Under the pieces are notes generated by a model that was not told the DNA's origin, did not search any database, and saw only the letters and a program-made list of their open reading frames with translations. Below are positions 7,981 to 19,994 of a stretch of 64,000 nt of DNA, one piece after another. A program made the translations under genes and the position numbers. Every line of letters starts with the position of its first letter. Within the stretch, counting starts at the first letter, position 1. The stretch covers positions 124,001 to 188,000 of the forward strand of contig CATLHE010000001.1 of assembly GCA_949948895.1 (NCBI GenBank), written 5' to 3'. This stretch comes from an uncultured Christensenella sp. (GTDB lineage: Bacteria; Bacillota; Clostridia; Christensenellales; Pumilibacteraceae).

Positions 7981-8496
7981 ATGTTTATTTCGGCAAACAT
8001 ATTTGAAGCATTGGGGCTTGATTGGCGTTCGATGCTGTTTTATTTGGGCAATCTGATAATACTGATTGCCGTATTGGTGCTTGTGTTGTACAAGCCCATT
8101 AAAAAAATGCTCGCAAATAAGCGAAAGAGCATTCAGGAAACTTTCGAGGAAAACGAAAAGCTCAAAACGGAAAGCGAACAGCTTAAAGCGGAATACGAAA
8201 AAAGATCGGAAGAGCTTAAATCCGAGAGCGCGCGCATTTCCGCCGAAGTCGCCAAAAACGCGCAGGACCGTGCCGACGCCATAGTAGCGGAAGCTCAGGA
8301 ACAGGCTAAAGTAATAGTGGACGCCGCAAAAAAAGACGCGGTGTATCAAAAAGAACAGCTTAAAAACGAGTATCGCGACAGCGTGAACACTCTCGCCGTG
8401 CAAGTCGCCCAAAAATTATTGGAGCGAGAAATTTCGGATGCGGACAATTCCGCACTTATAGAACAAGTCCTTTCCGATTGGGAGGACGGTGATTGA
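7981..8496 (+). CDS. atpF: F-type ATP synthase subunit b
   Basis: Subunit b (171 residues) is the peripheral stalk. One transmembrane helix near the N-terminus (about 19-37, LFYLGNLIILIAVLVLVLY) is followed by a long charged coiled coil (about 45-150). The length is normal for a stand-alone b subunit, so the missing N-terminal domain of delta is not fused here. Its TGA overlaps the ATG of the delta-alpha fusion (8496). Confidence 0.95.
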   Translation: MFISANIFEALGLDWRSMLFYLGNLIILIAVLVLVLYKPIKKMLANKRKSIQETFEENEKLKTESEQLKAEYEKRSEELKSESARISAEVAKNAQDRADAIVAEAQEQAKVIVDAAKKDAVYQKEQLKNEYRDSVNTLAVQVAQKLLEREISDADNSALIEQVLSDWEDGD

Positions 8497-10374
8497 TGAA
8501 AGACAAGACATGCGAAACGGCGGTAATCACAGTCACTTCCGCCGCGCCGCTTTGCGACGTCGATAAAAAACGTGTGGAGTCCGTGTTCTCGGCTAAGCAT
8601 AAAGGCGAGAAGACGGAGTTTGTCTATAATATAGACAAAGCGCTTATCGGCGGTATACTCGTCGTGGACGGCGATAAATATTACGACGGAACGGTCAGAT
8701 CGCAGATAGACAAGATCGATCCCGATTTTGTTATGAGCGAAAAGTTTGTCGCGTCCGCTACCGCGTCGCTTACAGAAAAGGGCAAAAAGCGTAAGCGCAA
8801 GAAAGGCGCGACTGCGGAAGCGGTTTCGGAAATCGAACCTCAAGCGACAGCCGAGACCGCGGAACAGATCAAAAAACGCGTAGACGCGGAGCTTAAAAAA
8901 AGCGTGTCGTCGTTTGAAAAGAGTTACGATGTGCGGCGCGCGGGGCGTATAGAGTTTTGCGGCGACGGCGTAATACGCGCAAGCGGGCTGTCGGACGCCG
9001 AGTACGGCGAAATGCTGCAAATAGAAAACGGCGCGCAAGCCATAGTTTTGAGTTTGGAAAACGACGGTGTGGGCGCGATAGTCTTGGACGATGAGGACAA
9101 GGTTTCCTCGCACATGCTTGTAAAGACAACGGGTATGATAGTTTCCGTGCCCGTCGGCAATAAGCTGCTCGGCAGGGTCGTCAATCCGCTCGGCAAGCCC
9201 ATTGACGGCTTGGGCGAGTTCGAAGTGGATAAGTACAGACCTATAGAAGCTTCCGCGCCGCCCATCAAAGACAGAGACAAAGTGAATACGCCGCTTTCGA
9301 CGGGTATACTCGCAGTGGACGCGCTCGTTCCCATAGGAAGAGGTCAGCGCGAGCTTATAATAGGCGACAGGCAGACGGGTAAAACGTCCATAGCCGTCGA
9401 TACCATAATCAACCAGAAAGGCAAAGACGTGATATGCATTTATGTGGCGATAGGTCAAAAATCTTCGTCGGTCGCGTCGGTCGTAAACACACTTACAGAG
9501 CACGGCGCAATGAGCTATACCGTAATGGTGTGCGCCACAGCGCGCGACAGCGCGCCGCTTCAGTATATCGCTCCGTATGCCGGTTGCGCCATCGCGGAAG
9601 AATTTATGTATGCGGGCAAAGACGTGCTTATCATATACGACGATCTCAGTAAGCACGCAGTCGCATACCGCGCAATGAGTCTTTTGCTCAAACGCCCGCC
9701 GGGACGCGAAGCGTACCCCGGCGATATATTCTATCTTCACTCGCGGCTCTTGGAGCGCGCCGCAAAACTCAATAAGGAGTGCGGAGGCGGGTCCATGACC
9801 GCTCTGCCCATAGTGGAGACGCTTGCGGGTGATATTTCGGCATACATTCCGACCAATATAATTTCCATAACCGACGGTCAGATATATTTGGAGAGCAATC
9901 TGTTCAACGCGGGCACGCGCCCCGCTATAAACGTCGGACTTTCCGTTTCGCGCGTCGGCTCGGGCGCGCAAAGCCGCGCTATGAAAAAAGTTGCGGGTAA
10001 GCTCAGGCTCGATCTATCGCAGTATCGCGAGCTTGCGGTGTTTGCTCAGTTCGGCGCCGATCTCGACGAGACCACGCTGCGGGCATTGGAACAAGGCAAG
10101 CGCGCTACGGAAGTATTGAAGCAGGACGTGCACTGTCCTATGAGCGAAGCGCATCAGATAGTATTGCTGTATATCATAACCAAAGAGCTGTTAAGATCGA
10201 TACCGCCGACCCGCGTCGCGGATTTTGCGGATAAGTTTATCAAATACTTCGACGTAAACCATGCCGACGTATTAAAAAGCTTGGCGCGCGGCGAAGAAGT
10301 CACCATGGATATGGGCATTACCATCGAGGAGGCTGTGGAAACGTTCTTGCTGTTCTTCTTAAAGGACGGCGGCA

Positions 10375-10382
<8 letters not shown>
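8496..10382 (+). CDS. atpA: F-type ATP synthase alpha subunit with N-terminal delta C-terminal-domain fusion
   Basis: This 628-residue protein is about 125 residues longer than a normal alpha subunit. Residues ~8-75 match the C-terminal domain of delta (AtpH): VTSAAPL, then DKALIGGILVVDGDKYYDG followed by TVRSQ. A lysine-rich linker follows (~80-130, with KGKKRKRKKG), then a complete alpha: beta-barrel GDGVIRASGL, Walker A GDRQTGKT (290-297), YDDLSKHAVAYR, and the arginine-finger region AGTRPAINVGLSVSRVGS. The N-terminal helical domain of delta, which normally grips the alpha N-termini, is missing and no atpH lies elsewhere in the operon. GGAGG lies 10 nt before the ATG. The reading frame is continuous, so this is a fusion and not a frameshift. 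Confidence 0.93.
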
Positions 10383-13012
<2,630 letters not shown>

Positions 13013-13059
13013 TTGGCACACGATCGGTCGCAAATGCATAAACACTGTCGAGGTGAATT

Positions 13060-14061
13060 ATGCAGCTCGTGATCGATTTGAGTAAGTTACGCGGTAACAT
13101 AAGGCGCATTCGCGCGAGGATCCCCGTGCGATTTTGCGCCGTGGTCAAAGCCGAAGCGTACGGGCACGGACTTATGGTCGCGCCGTACATAGAACCTATA
13201 GTGGACAGCTTTGCCGTAGCTACTTGCGACGAGGCCATGGAGCTTGCCGTATCGGGAGTTAAAAAGCCAATACTCGTACTCGGCGGCGAACTGAAAAAAT
13301 GTTTGTACTACGGTTGCGCGCCGCAAATAGTGCCGACGGTAAACACCGTCAAAGATGCGGAGACTTTACTTGCCGCGGGAAAACGTAATTTTTCGGTAGC
13401 TGTAAACACGGGCATGAACAGACTCGGCGCGGACGGTGCGGAGCTCGATTCGATAGTCGGCGTGTGCAAGAATTACGGCGTAAAGCCTTGGTCGGTGTAT
13501 TCGCATATTTACGGCGGGATATCGACGGCGGGAGAACAGTCGGAAGCGTTCGACGCCATGACCAAAGACGCTATACTGCGCGGCAACAGGCATTTATACT
13601 GTTCTTGCGCTCTCGACGTTGCAGAGAACTATATGTTCGATATGACGCGCATGGGTATAGCTATGTACGGATATTCGAACTATACGGATATCGCACTTAC
13701 CGCTCGGGCGAAGATCGTGGAGATATCACGCGTCGCGCGCTGCAGTCACGTCGGTTACGGCGATTTCGTGCTCGACCGCGACGCGATAGTAGCGACTGTC
13801 AGGTGCGGTTATGCAGACGGATTCAGGCGTTGCGATAAGCCGCTTTATATGACGGTGCGCGGAGTGAAGTGCCCCGTGCTCGGTCAGCCGTGCATGGATC
13901 TTACCATGATAGACGTAACGAATGTAGTGTGCCGCGTGGGCGAAAACGCTTACGTCATTAGAGAAAAAGCCGACGCTTTGTATCTTGCAAACGTGTACGG
14001 AACCATAGTCTACGAGGTGCTTACGGGATTCAACGCCCGAGCGGAAAGGATATATGTATAA
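13060..14061 (+). CDS. alr: Alanine racemase
   Basis: This is a PLP-dependent fold-type III racemase making D-alanine for peptidoglycan. The PLP lysine is in VVKAEAYGHG near residue 29; TRMGIAMYGY gives the phosphate-contact region; the catalytic tyrosine is in HVGYGD; and GYADGFRR and QPCMDLTMIDVT close the C-terminal barrel. At 333 residues it is shorter than the usual 360-390. CGAGGTG precedes the ATG. It overlaps the next gene by 8 nt. Confidence 0.92.
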   Translation: MQLVIDLSKLRGNIRRIRARIPVRFCAVVKAEAYGHGLMVAPYIEPIVDSFAVATCDEAMELAVSGVKKPILVLGGELKKCLYYGCAPQIVPTVNTVKDAETLLAAGKRNFSVAVNTGMNRLGADGAELDSIVGVCKNYGVKPWSVYSHIYGGISTAGEQSEAFDAMTKDAILRGNRHLYCSCALDVAENYMFDMTRMGIAMYGYSNYTDIALTARAKIVEISRVARCSHVGYGDFVLDRDAIVATVRCGYADGFRRCDKPLYMTVRGVKCPVLGQPCMDLTMIDVTNVVCRVGENAYVIREKADALYLANVYGTIVYEVLTGFNARAERIYV

Positions 14062-14611
14062 AGATAAAAACCTATTAAGGCGCGAGCTTATAGCTTTGCG
14101 CAAAAATATATCGGACAAGCATGAGCGCGAGCAAGCCGCGACGCGTATCGCGCTTTCGTTATTGCGCGGGAACGTGCTCGTCTATGTTTCTATGGGGAGC
14201 GAGCTTTCTACGGACAAGCTTATCGCGGAGCTTTTAAAAAGGAGCGACAGCGCGGTTTTTGCGCCGTACACTGTCAACGGCGTTATTACTCCCAAAAGAT
14301 TGGCGCACACGGGCAAGCCCGATAGCAACGGGAATTTGCCTAACGACTGCTACGGCGAAGCGTGTGATATGAAAATCGATTTTTGCGTGACGCCGCTTTT
14401 GGGCTTTAACGGAGACGGTTACCGTATCGGTTACGGCAAGGGTTGTTATGACAGATTTTTCCGCGCCGATCTTTGCGGCGGGGTGCGGATCGGGCTCGCT
14501 TTCGACTGTCAGCGTGTTGAGTTTGTAAACGAAAAGCACGACGAGCCGCTCGACTGTTGCATTACCGAGAGCGGTGTGATATACTTTAACAATGCGAGTA
14601 ATATCGGGTAA
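14054..14611 (+). CDS. 5-formyltetrahydrofolate cyclo-ligase family protein
   Basis: The 185-residue protein matches the 5-FTHF cyclo-ligase (methenyl-THF synthetase) family, which returns 5-formyl-THF to the active folate pool with ATP. The N-terminal KNLLRRELIALRKNIS and the C-terminal active-site stretch YRIGYGKGCYDRFF with DCCITESGVIYF are diagnostic. It overlaps alr by 8 nt and rsmD by 20 nt. Confidence 0.9.
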   Translation: MYKDKNLLRRELIALRKNISDKHEREQAATRIALSLLRGNVLVYVSMGSELSTDKLIAELLKRSDSAVFAPYTVNGVITPKRLAHTGKPDSNGNLPNDCYGEACDMKIDFCVTPLLGFNGDGYRIGYGKGCYDRFFRADLCGGVRIGLAFDCQRVEFVNEKHDEPLDCCITESGVIYFNNASNIG

Positions 14612-15152
14612 GTACAAAGGAAGAAACCTTTTCGCGCCTCGAGGCGTAGTGCGGCCTACGACCGATCTTGTCAAGGGCAGTTTGTTTTCCATTCTCGAAA
14701 ATCACGGGTTGTTGGACGGCGCGGAAGTTTTGGACGTGTTTTGCGGCACGGGCGCGCTCGGTATAGAAGCGATATCGCGCGGCGCGGCGTCTTGCGTGTT
14801 TGCGGATGCGGATACGCGCAACGTTCAAAAAAATATCGATGCGCTCAAAATACCTGCGCGGCTCGTGAGATCGGATTTTCGACGGGCGCTCAGGCTTCTT
14901 CGCGAGCAGAAGTTCGATTTGATATTTTGCGATCCGCCGTACGACAGCGGTTTTGCAGACGCCGCTCTCGAATTGATTTTAAGATACGACATGATTAAAC
15001 AAAACGGGGCGATAATTATCGAACATAGTAGCTCAAATAACTTGATAAACGTACCGAAAAACTGTATAATAGACAAAAGAGTTTTCGGTGTAACGGCTCT
15101 TGAAATAATTATGAGAGGCGATAATGAAAGCGGTTTTGGCGGGAGCGTTTGA
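14592..15152 (+). CDS. rsmD: 16S rRNA (guanine966-N2)-methyltransferase RsmD
   Basis: RsmD methylates G966 of 16S rRNA. The protein (186 residues) begins MRVISGKYKGRNLFAP, the RsmD hallmark, then RPTTDLVKGSLFSIL, the SAM-binding VLDVFCGTGALGIEA and the catalytic FCDPPYDS. It overlaps coaD by 29 nt; rsmD-coaD adjacency is widespread in Gram-positive bacteria. Confidence 0.96.
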   Translation: MRVISGKYKGRNLFAPRGVVRPTTDLVKGSLFSILENHGLLDGAEVLDVFCGTGALGIEAISRGAASCVFADADTRNVQKNIDALKIPARLVRSDFRRALRLLREQKFDLIFCDPPYDSGFADAALELILRYDMIKQNGAIIIEHSSSNNLINVPKNCIIDKRVFGVTALEIIMRGDNESGFGGSV

Positions 15153-15606
15153 TCCTTTTACTTGCGGACATCGCAATTTGGCGGAGCGCGCTCTTTCGGT
15201 GTTTGGAGAAGCGATGATCGCGGTGGCGGAAGATACGGGAAAATCCACGGCGAGCCTTGCCGACAGACTCGAGCTTGTAAAGCTGTCCGTTGCGGGGTTA
15301 GACGGCGTAAAGATAGTCACTTTTACGGGGCTTTTGTCCGAATTTTTGAAACGTCAGTCGCCGTGCGTGCTGATTAGAGGGCTTCGCGGCGCTCGGGATT
15401 ACGAGTATGAGCGCGACCTTTCGCGCGTGTATAACGGACAGTGCGACAACGAATGCGTGTATCTTATGTCCGACGCGCAAACGGAACATGTTTCGTCTAC
15501 GGTCGTGAGACAGCTTGCGGGATTAGGCGCGTCGCTTGACGGTTACGTAGTAGGCGATGCGCAACAAAAAACGTACTCTGTGTACGGTAAGCGAGGGAAC
15601 GTTTAA
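15124..15606 (+). CDS. coaD: Pantetheine-phosphate adenylyltransferase CoaD
   Basis: CoaD (160 residues) transfers AMP to 4'-phosphopantetheine, the penultimate step of CoA synthesis. The nucleotidyl-transferase motif GAFDPFTCGH is at the N-terminus (TxGH-type), with IRGLRGARDYEYE and the VSSTVVRQL segment near the C-terminus. The ATG is preceded by GAGAGG. coaBC at 23743 supplies the earlier CoA steps. Confidence 0.96.
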   Translation: MKAVLAGAFDPFTCGHRNLAERALSVFGEAMIAVAEDTGKSTASLADRLELVKLSVAGLDGVKIVTFTGLLSEFLKRQSPCVLIRGLRGARDYEYERDLSRVYNGQCDNECVYLMSDAQTEHVSSTVVRQLAGLGASLDGYVVGDAQQKTYSVYGKRGNV

Positions 15607-16071
15607 ATGAAAGATCAAAATACGGCGCTCGATATTCTTCAATCGCTCAGAGAAGAGCTTAATTCTTCGCACGGATTTTTTTCCAAAAAGCCCGACATCG
15701 CGCTTTGTTGCGATCTTTGCGACAAACTGGCAAGGGTATTGCCCGAATCGCTCGAGGAAGCGGAATACGTCAAGCAAAAGCGCAAGGAGATACTTGCCAA
15801 CGCCGACGTGGTGGCTAAAAACACTATACGTGCGGCGGAGGAACGCGCGGAAAAGCTTGCGAGCGAATCCGAAGTAGTGCGGCAAGCGCAGACAAGCGCA
15901 AAACAGATAATAGAAAGCGCTTACGCGCAGTGCGATAATCTCATGCTGCGCACCAAAGCGCACCTAGACGAGGTGTTCAAAGAGACCGAGCAGTTCTTGC
16001 TGACTACGCTGTCGCTCGTTCGGACCAATCGCGAGGAACTTCGTACCTCGTATACGGAAGAAAAGAGATAA
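15607..16071 (+). CDS. Coiled-coil protein, DivIVA/ATP-synthase-b-like, function unknown
   Basis: This 154-residue protein follows the coaD stop directly. From about residue 55 it is almost one continuous charged coiled coil (AEYVKQKRKEIL, TIRAAEERAEKLASESEVV), with no membrane segment or catalytic motif. It resembles the helical part of ATP synthase b or DivIVA-like scaffolds only in composition. A cytoplasmic structural or adaptor role is a guess from the shape. Confidence 0.7.
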   Translation: MKDQNTALDILQSLREELNSSHGFFSKKPDIALCCDLCDKLARVLPESLEEAEYVKQKRKEILANADVVAKNTIRAAEERAEKLASESEVVRQAQTSAKQIIESAYAQCDNLMLRTKAHLDEVFKETEQFLLTTLSLVRTNREELRTSYTEEKR

Positions 16072-16082
16072 AGGAAAACAAA

Positions 16083-17123
16083 GTGCGAATGTTTGAAACG
16101 ATACGGTCGATCATGTCGCCCGAAGAAATACGTAAGATCGAGCCGTTTTCCGATTCGCTCAAAGCGAAAAAGGCGGAAGCGGAACGCAATATTTCCGACA
16201 TATTGACGGGTAAAGACAAAAGAAAACTTTTTATCGTAGGTCCGTGTTCGGCGGACAACGAGGATGCGGTATGCGATTATGCGTGCCGTCTTTCGCGCGT
16301 TGCGGAAAAAATAAAAGACAAAGCCTACGTATTGGTGCGCGTTTATACCAATAAACCGAGGACGCGCGGCGAGGGCTATAAGGGCATGTTTCACAGCCCC
16401 GATCCGCATGTCGAAGCGACGGATATCCAAGGCGGTATTCTGTCGCTCAGAAAAATGCATATTCGCGTGGTAAAAGAGAGTGGATTGCTTACGGCGGACG
16501 AAATGCTGTATCCCGATAATTCTGACTATATCGACGACGTTTTGGGCTATATCGCGGTCGGCGCGCGTTCGTCCGAGAACCAAATGCATCGGCTTGTAGC
16601 AAGCGGTATAGACGTACCCGTCGGCATAAAAAACCCGATGAACGGAAGCATTCCGGTACTGCTCAATTCGATTTATGCCGCGCAAATATCAAACGAGTTC
16701 AAGTATAACGACAAACAGGTGAAAACGCCCGGCAATCCGCTCGCGCACGCAGTGCTTCGCGGAGCGGTGGACGTTTACGGAAACAATATATCCAATTATC
16801 ACTTTGAGGACGTGATAAGACTGCACGAAATGTATATAGAGCAGGGGCTCAAAAATCCCGCGGTCATCATCGACACGAACCACTCGAACAGCGGCAAGCA
16901 CCCGTTTGAGCAACCCAGAATAGTCAGAGAGGTTTTGAACAACGCTAGAGAATCGGAGATAATCAACGAGTTTGTCAAAGGTTTTCTTATCGAGAGTTAT
17001 ATCGAGGACGGCAATCAAAAACCGACGGACGGCGTTTACGGCAAGTCCATAACGGACGCGTGCTTGGGTTGGGAAAAGACCGAGGAATTGCTGTTGAGCG
17101 CCGCCGACCGCATACGGCTTTGA
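16083..17123 (+). CDS. aroF: 3-deoxy-7-phosphoheptulonate (DAHP) synthase, class I
   Basis: DAHP synthase joins PEP and erythrose-4-phosphate at the start of the shikimate pathway. The 346-residue length and motifs FIVGPCSADN, VRVYTNKPRTRGEGYKG, and IIDTNHSNSGKHPFEQ fit the AroFGH (Ialpha) type. Alternative starts are GTG at 16083 (after AAAGGA) and ATG at 16089. No ACT or chorismate-mutase domain is attached, and which amino acid inhibits it cannot be read here. No clear terminator follows; a weak GACC/GGTC repeat lies near 17137. Confidence 0.93.
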   Translation: MRMFETIRSIMSPEEIRKIEPFSDSLKAKKAEAERNISDILTGKDKRKLFIVGPCSADNEDAVCDYACRLSRVAEKIKDKAYVLVRVYTNKPRTRGEGYKGMFHSPDPHVEATDIQGGILSLRKMHIRVVKESGLLTADEMLYPDNSDYIDDVLGYIAVGARSSENQMHRLVASGIDVPVGIKNPMNGSIPVLLNSIYAAQISNEFKYNDKQVKTPGNPLAHAVLRGAVDVYGNNISNYHFEDVIRLHEMYIEQGLKNPAVIIDTNHSNSGKHPFEQPRIVREVLNNARESEIINEFVKGFLIESYIEDGNQKPTDGVYGKSITDACLGWEKTEELLLSAADRIRL

Positions 17124-17207
17124 GGAGTACGGCATGACCGCGATTTAGGTCGCAAACGCACTAGTTGGGTCGAATAAACAAAAACGCATATCAAGCCGAT
17201 AAAAACA

Positions 17208-17216
17208 TGCTATACT
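17208..17216 (+). promoter_or_regulatory. Possible extended -10 promoter before the pcrA-ligA unit
   Basis: TGC-TATACT is an extended -10 element in the 160-nt gap after aroF. No good -35 hexamer lies at the right distance, so the call is tentative. GGAGG before the gene at 17284 is a normal ribosome site. Confidence 0.35.
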
Positions 17217-17283
17217 GCCCATACCGATAAATTCCGAGCGCTTATGTTTGGCGTCAAGGGATAAAAAACAAGCGGAGGGCAGA

Positions 17284-17658
17284 ATGTCACGTAAACAATC
17301 GGGCGAGCTTAAAAAACGCGCGTGGCTGGCAAAACAGCGGCTGAAAATGGGGTATTGGGACTCGGTCAGATCGGACGAAGGAACGTTTGCGAACGGCGCT
17401 GAAGTAAAGCCGACGCGAGTGCCGATAAACTCGGCGGTATCGGTATCGAAACGCAATCTTTCCGACGAGCGCATGTACGAGCGCGTTTGCGAAATGCTCG
17501 ATCGCGACGAGGCAACGCTCAATCCCATAGGACAGCTGATTGACGGCGAGGTATACAATAAACTCGACGCGACGGCAAGGCAGCGTTATATATTGGAGCT
17601 TTCCAATAAGTTTCGCGAGCTTAAAGAACGATACTACCGCGAACGCACGGGCGCGTAA
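17284..17658 (+). CDS. Hypothetical protein upstream of pcrA
   Basis: I do not recognise this 124-residue soluble protein. It is highly charged and predicted helical, with an N-terminal basic segment (MSRKQSGELKKRAWLAKQR) and a C-terminal part MLDRDEATLNPIGQL followed by VYNKLDATARQRYILEL that looks like a conserved helical unit. Start chosen at ATG 17284, 6 nt after CGGAGGG. It lies 30 nt before pcrA in the same direction, so a link to DNA repair is possible but unproven. Confidence 0.75.
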   Translation: MSRKQSGELKKRAWLAKQRLKMGYWDSVRSDEGTFANGAEVKPTRVPINSAVSVSKRNLSDERMYERVCEMLDRDEATLNPIGQLIDGEVYNKLDATARQRYILELSNKFRELKERYYRERTGA

Positions 17659-17688
17659 ATATTTTCGGATCAAATATCAGAGGACGAA

Positions 17689-19992
17689 ATGCACGGGATA
17701 GAAGAACTTAACGACGTACAGAAACAGGCGGTACTCGATACCGAAGGCGCGGTATTGGTCACCGCGGGCGCAGGCAGCGGCAAAACGCGGCTGTTGACTC
17801 ACCGCATAGCGCACCTTATTACCGATCTTGATATAAAACCGTACAATATCCTTGCCATAACGTTTACCAATAAAGCGGCAAACGAAATGCGGTCGCGTTT
17901 GGAGACCATGCTGGACGCCGAAGGTATCTGGATATTTACGTTTCATGCCGCGTGCGTAAGGATCTTGCGCGGTTATATAGATAAGCTCGGATATGATAAG
18001 AACTTTACCATATACGGCGATGCCGAGATTAAAGCGATAGTAAAGCGCATATGCAAAAAACACAACTATGAGGACGACTTTAATAAGCGTCTTTTATCCG
18101 CTATATCCGATGCTAAAAACAAAGGGATATCGCCCGACGAATACGAAGCTGTGTATAAGTTTGCCGACGACGCGGATATTGTTGCAGAAGCGTACGGGGA
18201 ATATCAAAAGGCGCTCAAAAGCGATAATGCGCTCGACTACGACGACCTTTTGATACTCACGCTTAAACTGTTGCAGACAAGCGCCGAAGCGCGTGAGTAT
18301 TATCAAAATAAATTCAGATATATACATATCGACGAGTTTCAGGACACCAATAAAATACAGTACGACATAGTCAAGATACTCGCGCAAAAGCACGGGAATA
18401 TTTTTGCCGTCGGAGACGAGGATCAGTGCATATATACTTGGCGCGGCGCGTCCATTGCCAATATTTTCGATTTTCAGCATGATTTTTCATGCAAGGTATA
18501 CAAGCTTGAACAGAACTACCGCTCCACGAGCAATATTCTGCAAGTAGCGAATAGGATAATAAAAGGCAATACTCAGCGCCTCGATAAAAAACTATGGACG
18601 GAAAACGCCGACGGCAATAAAGTCGTTTGTTTTTGCGCGGATACGGACGGGTTTGAAGCCGACTATGTGGTGAGAACGATTTTGGAACTGACACACCGCG
18701 GTGATTTCAATTATTCCGACTGCGCCATTTTGCTCAGGCTCAACGCGCTCTCGCGGCACTTCGAAGAACGGTTTTTACAGTACGGCATTGCGCATAAAGT
18801 GTACGGCGGTTTTAAATTCTACGACAGAAAGGAAGTCAAGGACGTGCTTGCGTATGCGCGGCTCGCCGTAAATACATACGACGACGAGGCGGCGTTTCGC
18901 ATAATCAATTTTCCCAAGCGTCAGATAGGCGAAGCGTCGATAGAAAAACTGAGAGAGTATACCGAATCGGTCGGGAAGTCGGTTTATGACGTTGTGACGG
19001 GCGACGTCATGCCGTTTAATGCCGCGCTGTCGGGTAAGCTCCATGCGTTCGGAAACACGCTTAAAGTTTTACGCGAAAAGGCGATGGGTGATATTTTGGA
19101 CTTTTTCAGGTATCTTCTCAACGACGTGTTGCGCGTGACCGATCTTTTTGCTGACGATTCGGAGGGCGAGGCGCGGCTTGAAAACTTGAACGAGCTAATC
19201 GGCTCCGTGCGCGAATTTGCCAAAAACAACGAGGGCGCGGGACTTTCCGACTATTTGCAAATGGTGTCTTTATACAGCGATACCGACGAAATGGACGACG
19301 ACAACGCGGTGACGATAGCCACTGTGCACAGCGCAAAAGGCTTGGAGTTTCCGGTCGTGTTCGTAGTCGGGCTAGAGGACGGACTGTTCCCGTCGTTACG
19401 CAAAAACGAGAGCGCTGCCGATCATATCGAGGAAGAGCGGCGGCTCATGTACGTTGCCGTCACGCGCGCAAAAAAGTGGCTGTATCTCACGTATGCGAAG
19501 TCGAGGTATTTGTACGGCGAAACTCAGTATAAGCTACCGTCGCGGTTTTTGACGGAAGCGGGGCTCGTGGAACGCCCGTTGGCGGCTCGCGACTTGGATT
19601 CCGCGTGGCGCGGCAGTGCGTTCGGCGGATACGGTTCCGCAGGCGGAAGCCGCGGCGACAGTGGTTACGGCTATTCCCGCGACAGCGCGCGTAGAGAGCC
19701 GTTCGGCGGCGGTACGTACTCGGCGGGCGGCGACGGTATAGAAAACGGTAAGTTTGTCGGCGGATATAAAAGCGGCTACGGGAAGAAACCCGAACCCGCC
19801 GAAAAAAGCTCCGCCGCGTCCGCTACGGATATACGGGTGGGCGTTATCGTCAAGCATAAAAGACTCGGTAAAGGCAAAGTCATCGGTCTCGAAAAATTGG
19901 GCAATAATGTATACGCCAAGATCGATTTCGAAACGGGCGGCGTTATGCAGCTCGCCGTCGGTTTTGCGCCTATCACGGTTGTTGAGGAGTAA
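17689..19992 (+). CDS. pcrA: ATP-dependent DNA helicase PcrA/UvrD
   Basis: This is an SF1A 3'-5' helicase of 767 residues. Q motif LNDVQKQAV, Walker A AGAGSGKT (26-33), motif II IDEFQDT (about 215), motif III VGDEDQCIYTWRGA, motif V TVHSAKGLEF and motif VI RRLMYVAVTRAKK are all present. Between ~640 and 700 lies a Gly/Ser/Tyr-rich low-complexity linker (FGGYGSAGGSRGDSGYGYSR). The C-terminal ~55 residues form the KOW/Tudor-like domain that binds RNA polymerase in PcrA (VGVIVKHKRLGKGKVIGLE). It overlaps ligA by 1 nt, the classic pcrA-ligA pair. Confidence 0.97.
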   Translation: MHGIEELNDVQKQAVLDTEGAVLVTAGAGSGKTRLLTHRIAHLITDLDIKPYNILAITFTNKAANEMRSRLETMLDAEGIWIFTFHAACVRILRGYIDKLGYDKNFTIYGDAEIKAIVKRICKKHNYEDDFNKRLLSAISDAKNKGISPDEYEAVYKFADDADIVAEAYGEYQKALKSDNALDYDDLLILTLKLLQTSAEAREYYQNKFRYIHIDEFQDTNKIQYDIVKILAQKHGNIFAVGDEDQCIYTWRGASIANIFDFQHDFSCKVYKLEQNYRSTSNILQVANRIIKGNTQRLDKKLWTENADGNKVVCFCADTDGFEADYVVRTILELTHRGDFNYSDCAILLRLNALSRHFEERFLQYGIAHKVYGGFKFYDRKEVKDVLAYARLAVNTYDDEAAFRIINFPKRQIGEASIEKLREYTESVGKSVYDVVTGDVMPFNAALSGKLHAFGNTLKVLREKAMGDILDFFRYLLNDVLRVTDLFADDSEGEARLENLNELIGSVREFAKNNEGAGLSDYLQMVSLYSDTDEMDDDNAVTIATVHSAKGLEFPVVFVVGLEDGLFPSLRKNESAADHIEEERRLMYVAVTRAKKWLYLTYAKSRYLYGETQYKLPSRFLTEAGLVERPLAARDLDSAWRGSAFGGYGSAGGSRGDSGYGYSRDSARREPFGGGTYSAGGDGIENGKFVGGYKSGYGKKPEPAEKSSAASATDIRVGVIVKHKRLGKGKVIGLEKLGNNVYAKIDFETGGVMQLAVGFAPITVVEE

Positions 19993-19994
19993 TG

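Noticed and set aside
8346-9971. 541-codon minus-strand open frame opposite the delta-alpha fusion gene
   Set aside because: An antisense shadow caused by codon bias; the composition is unlike a protein and there is no start signal.
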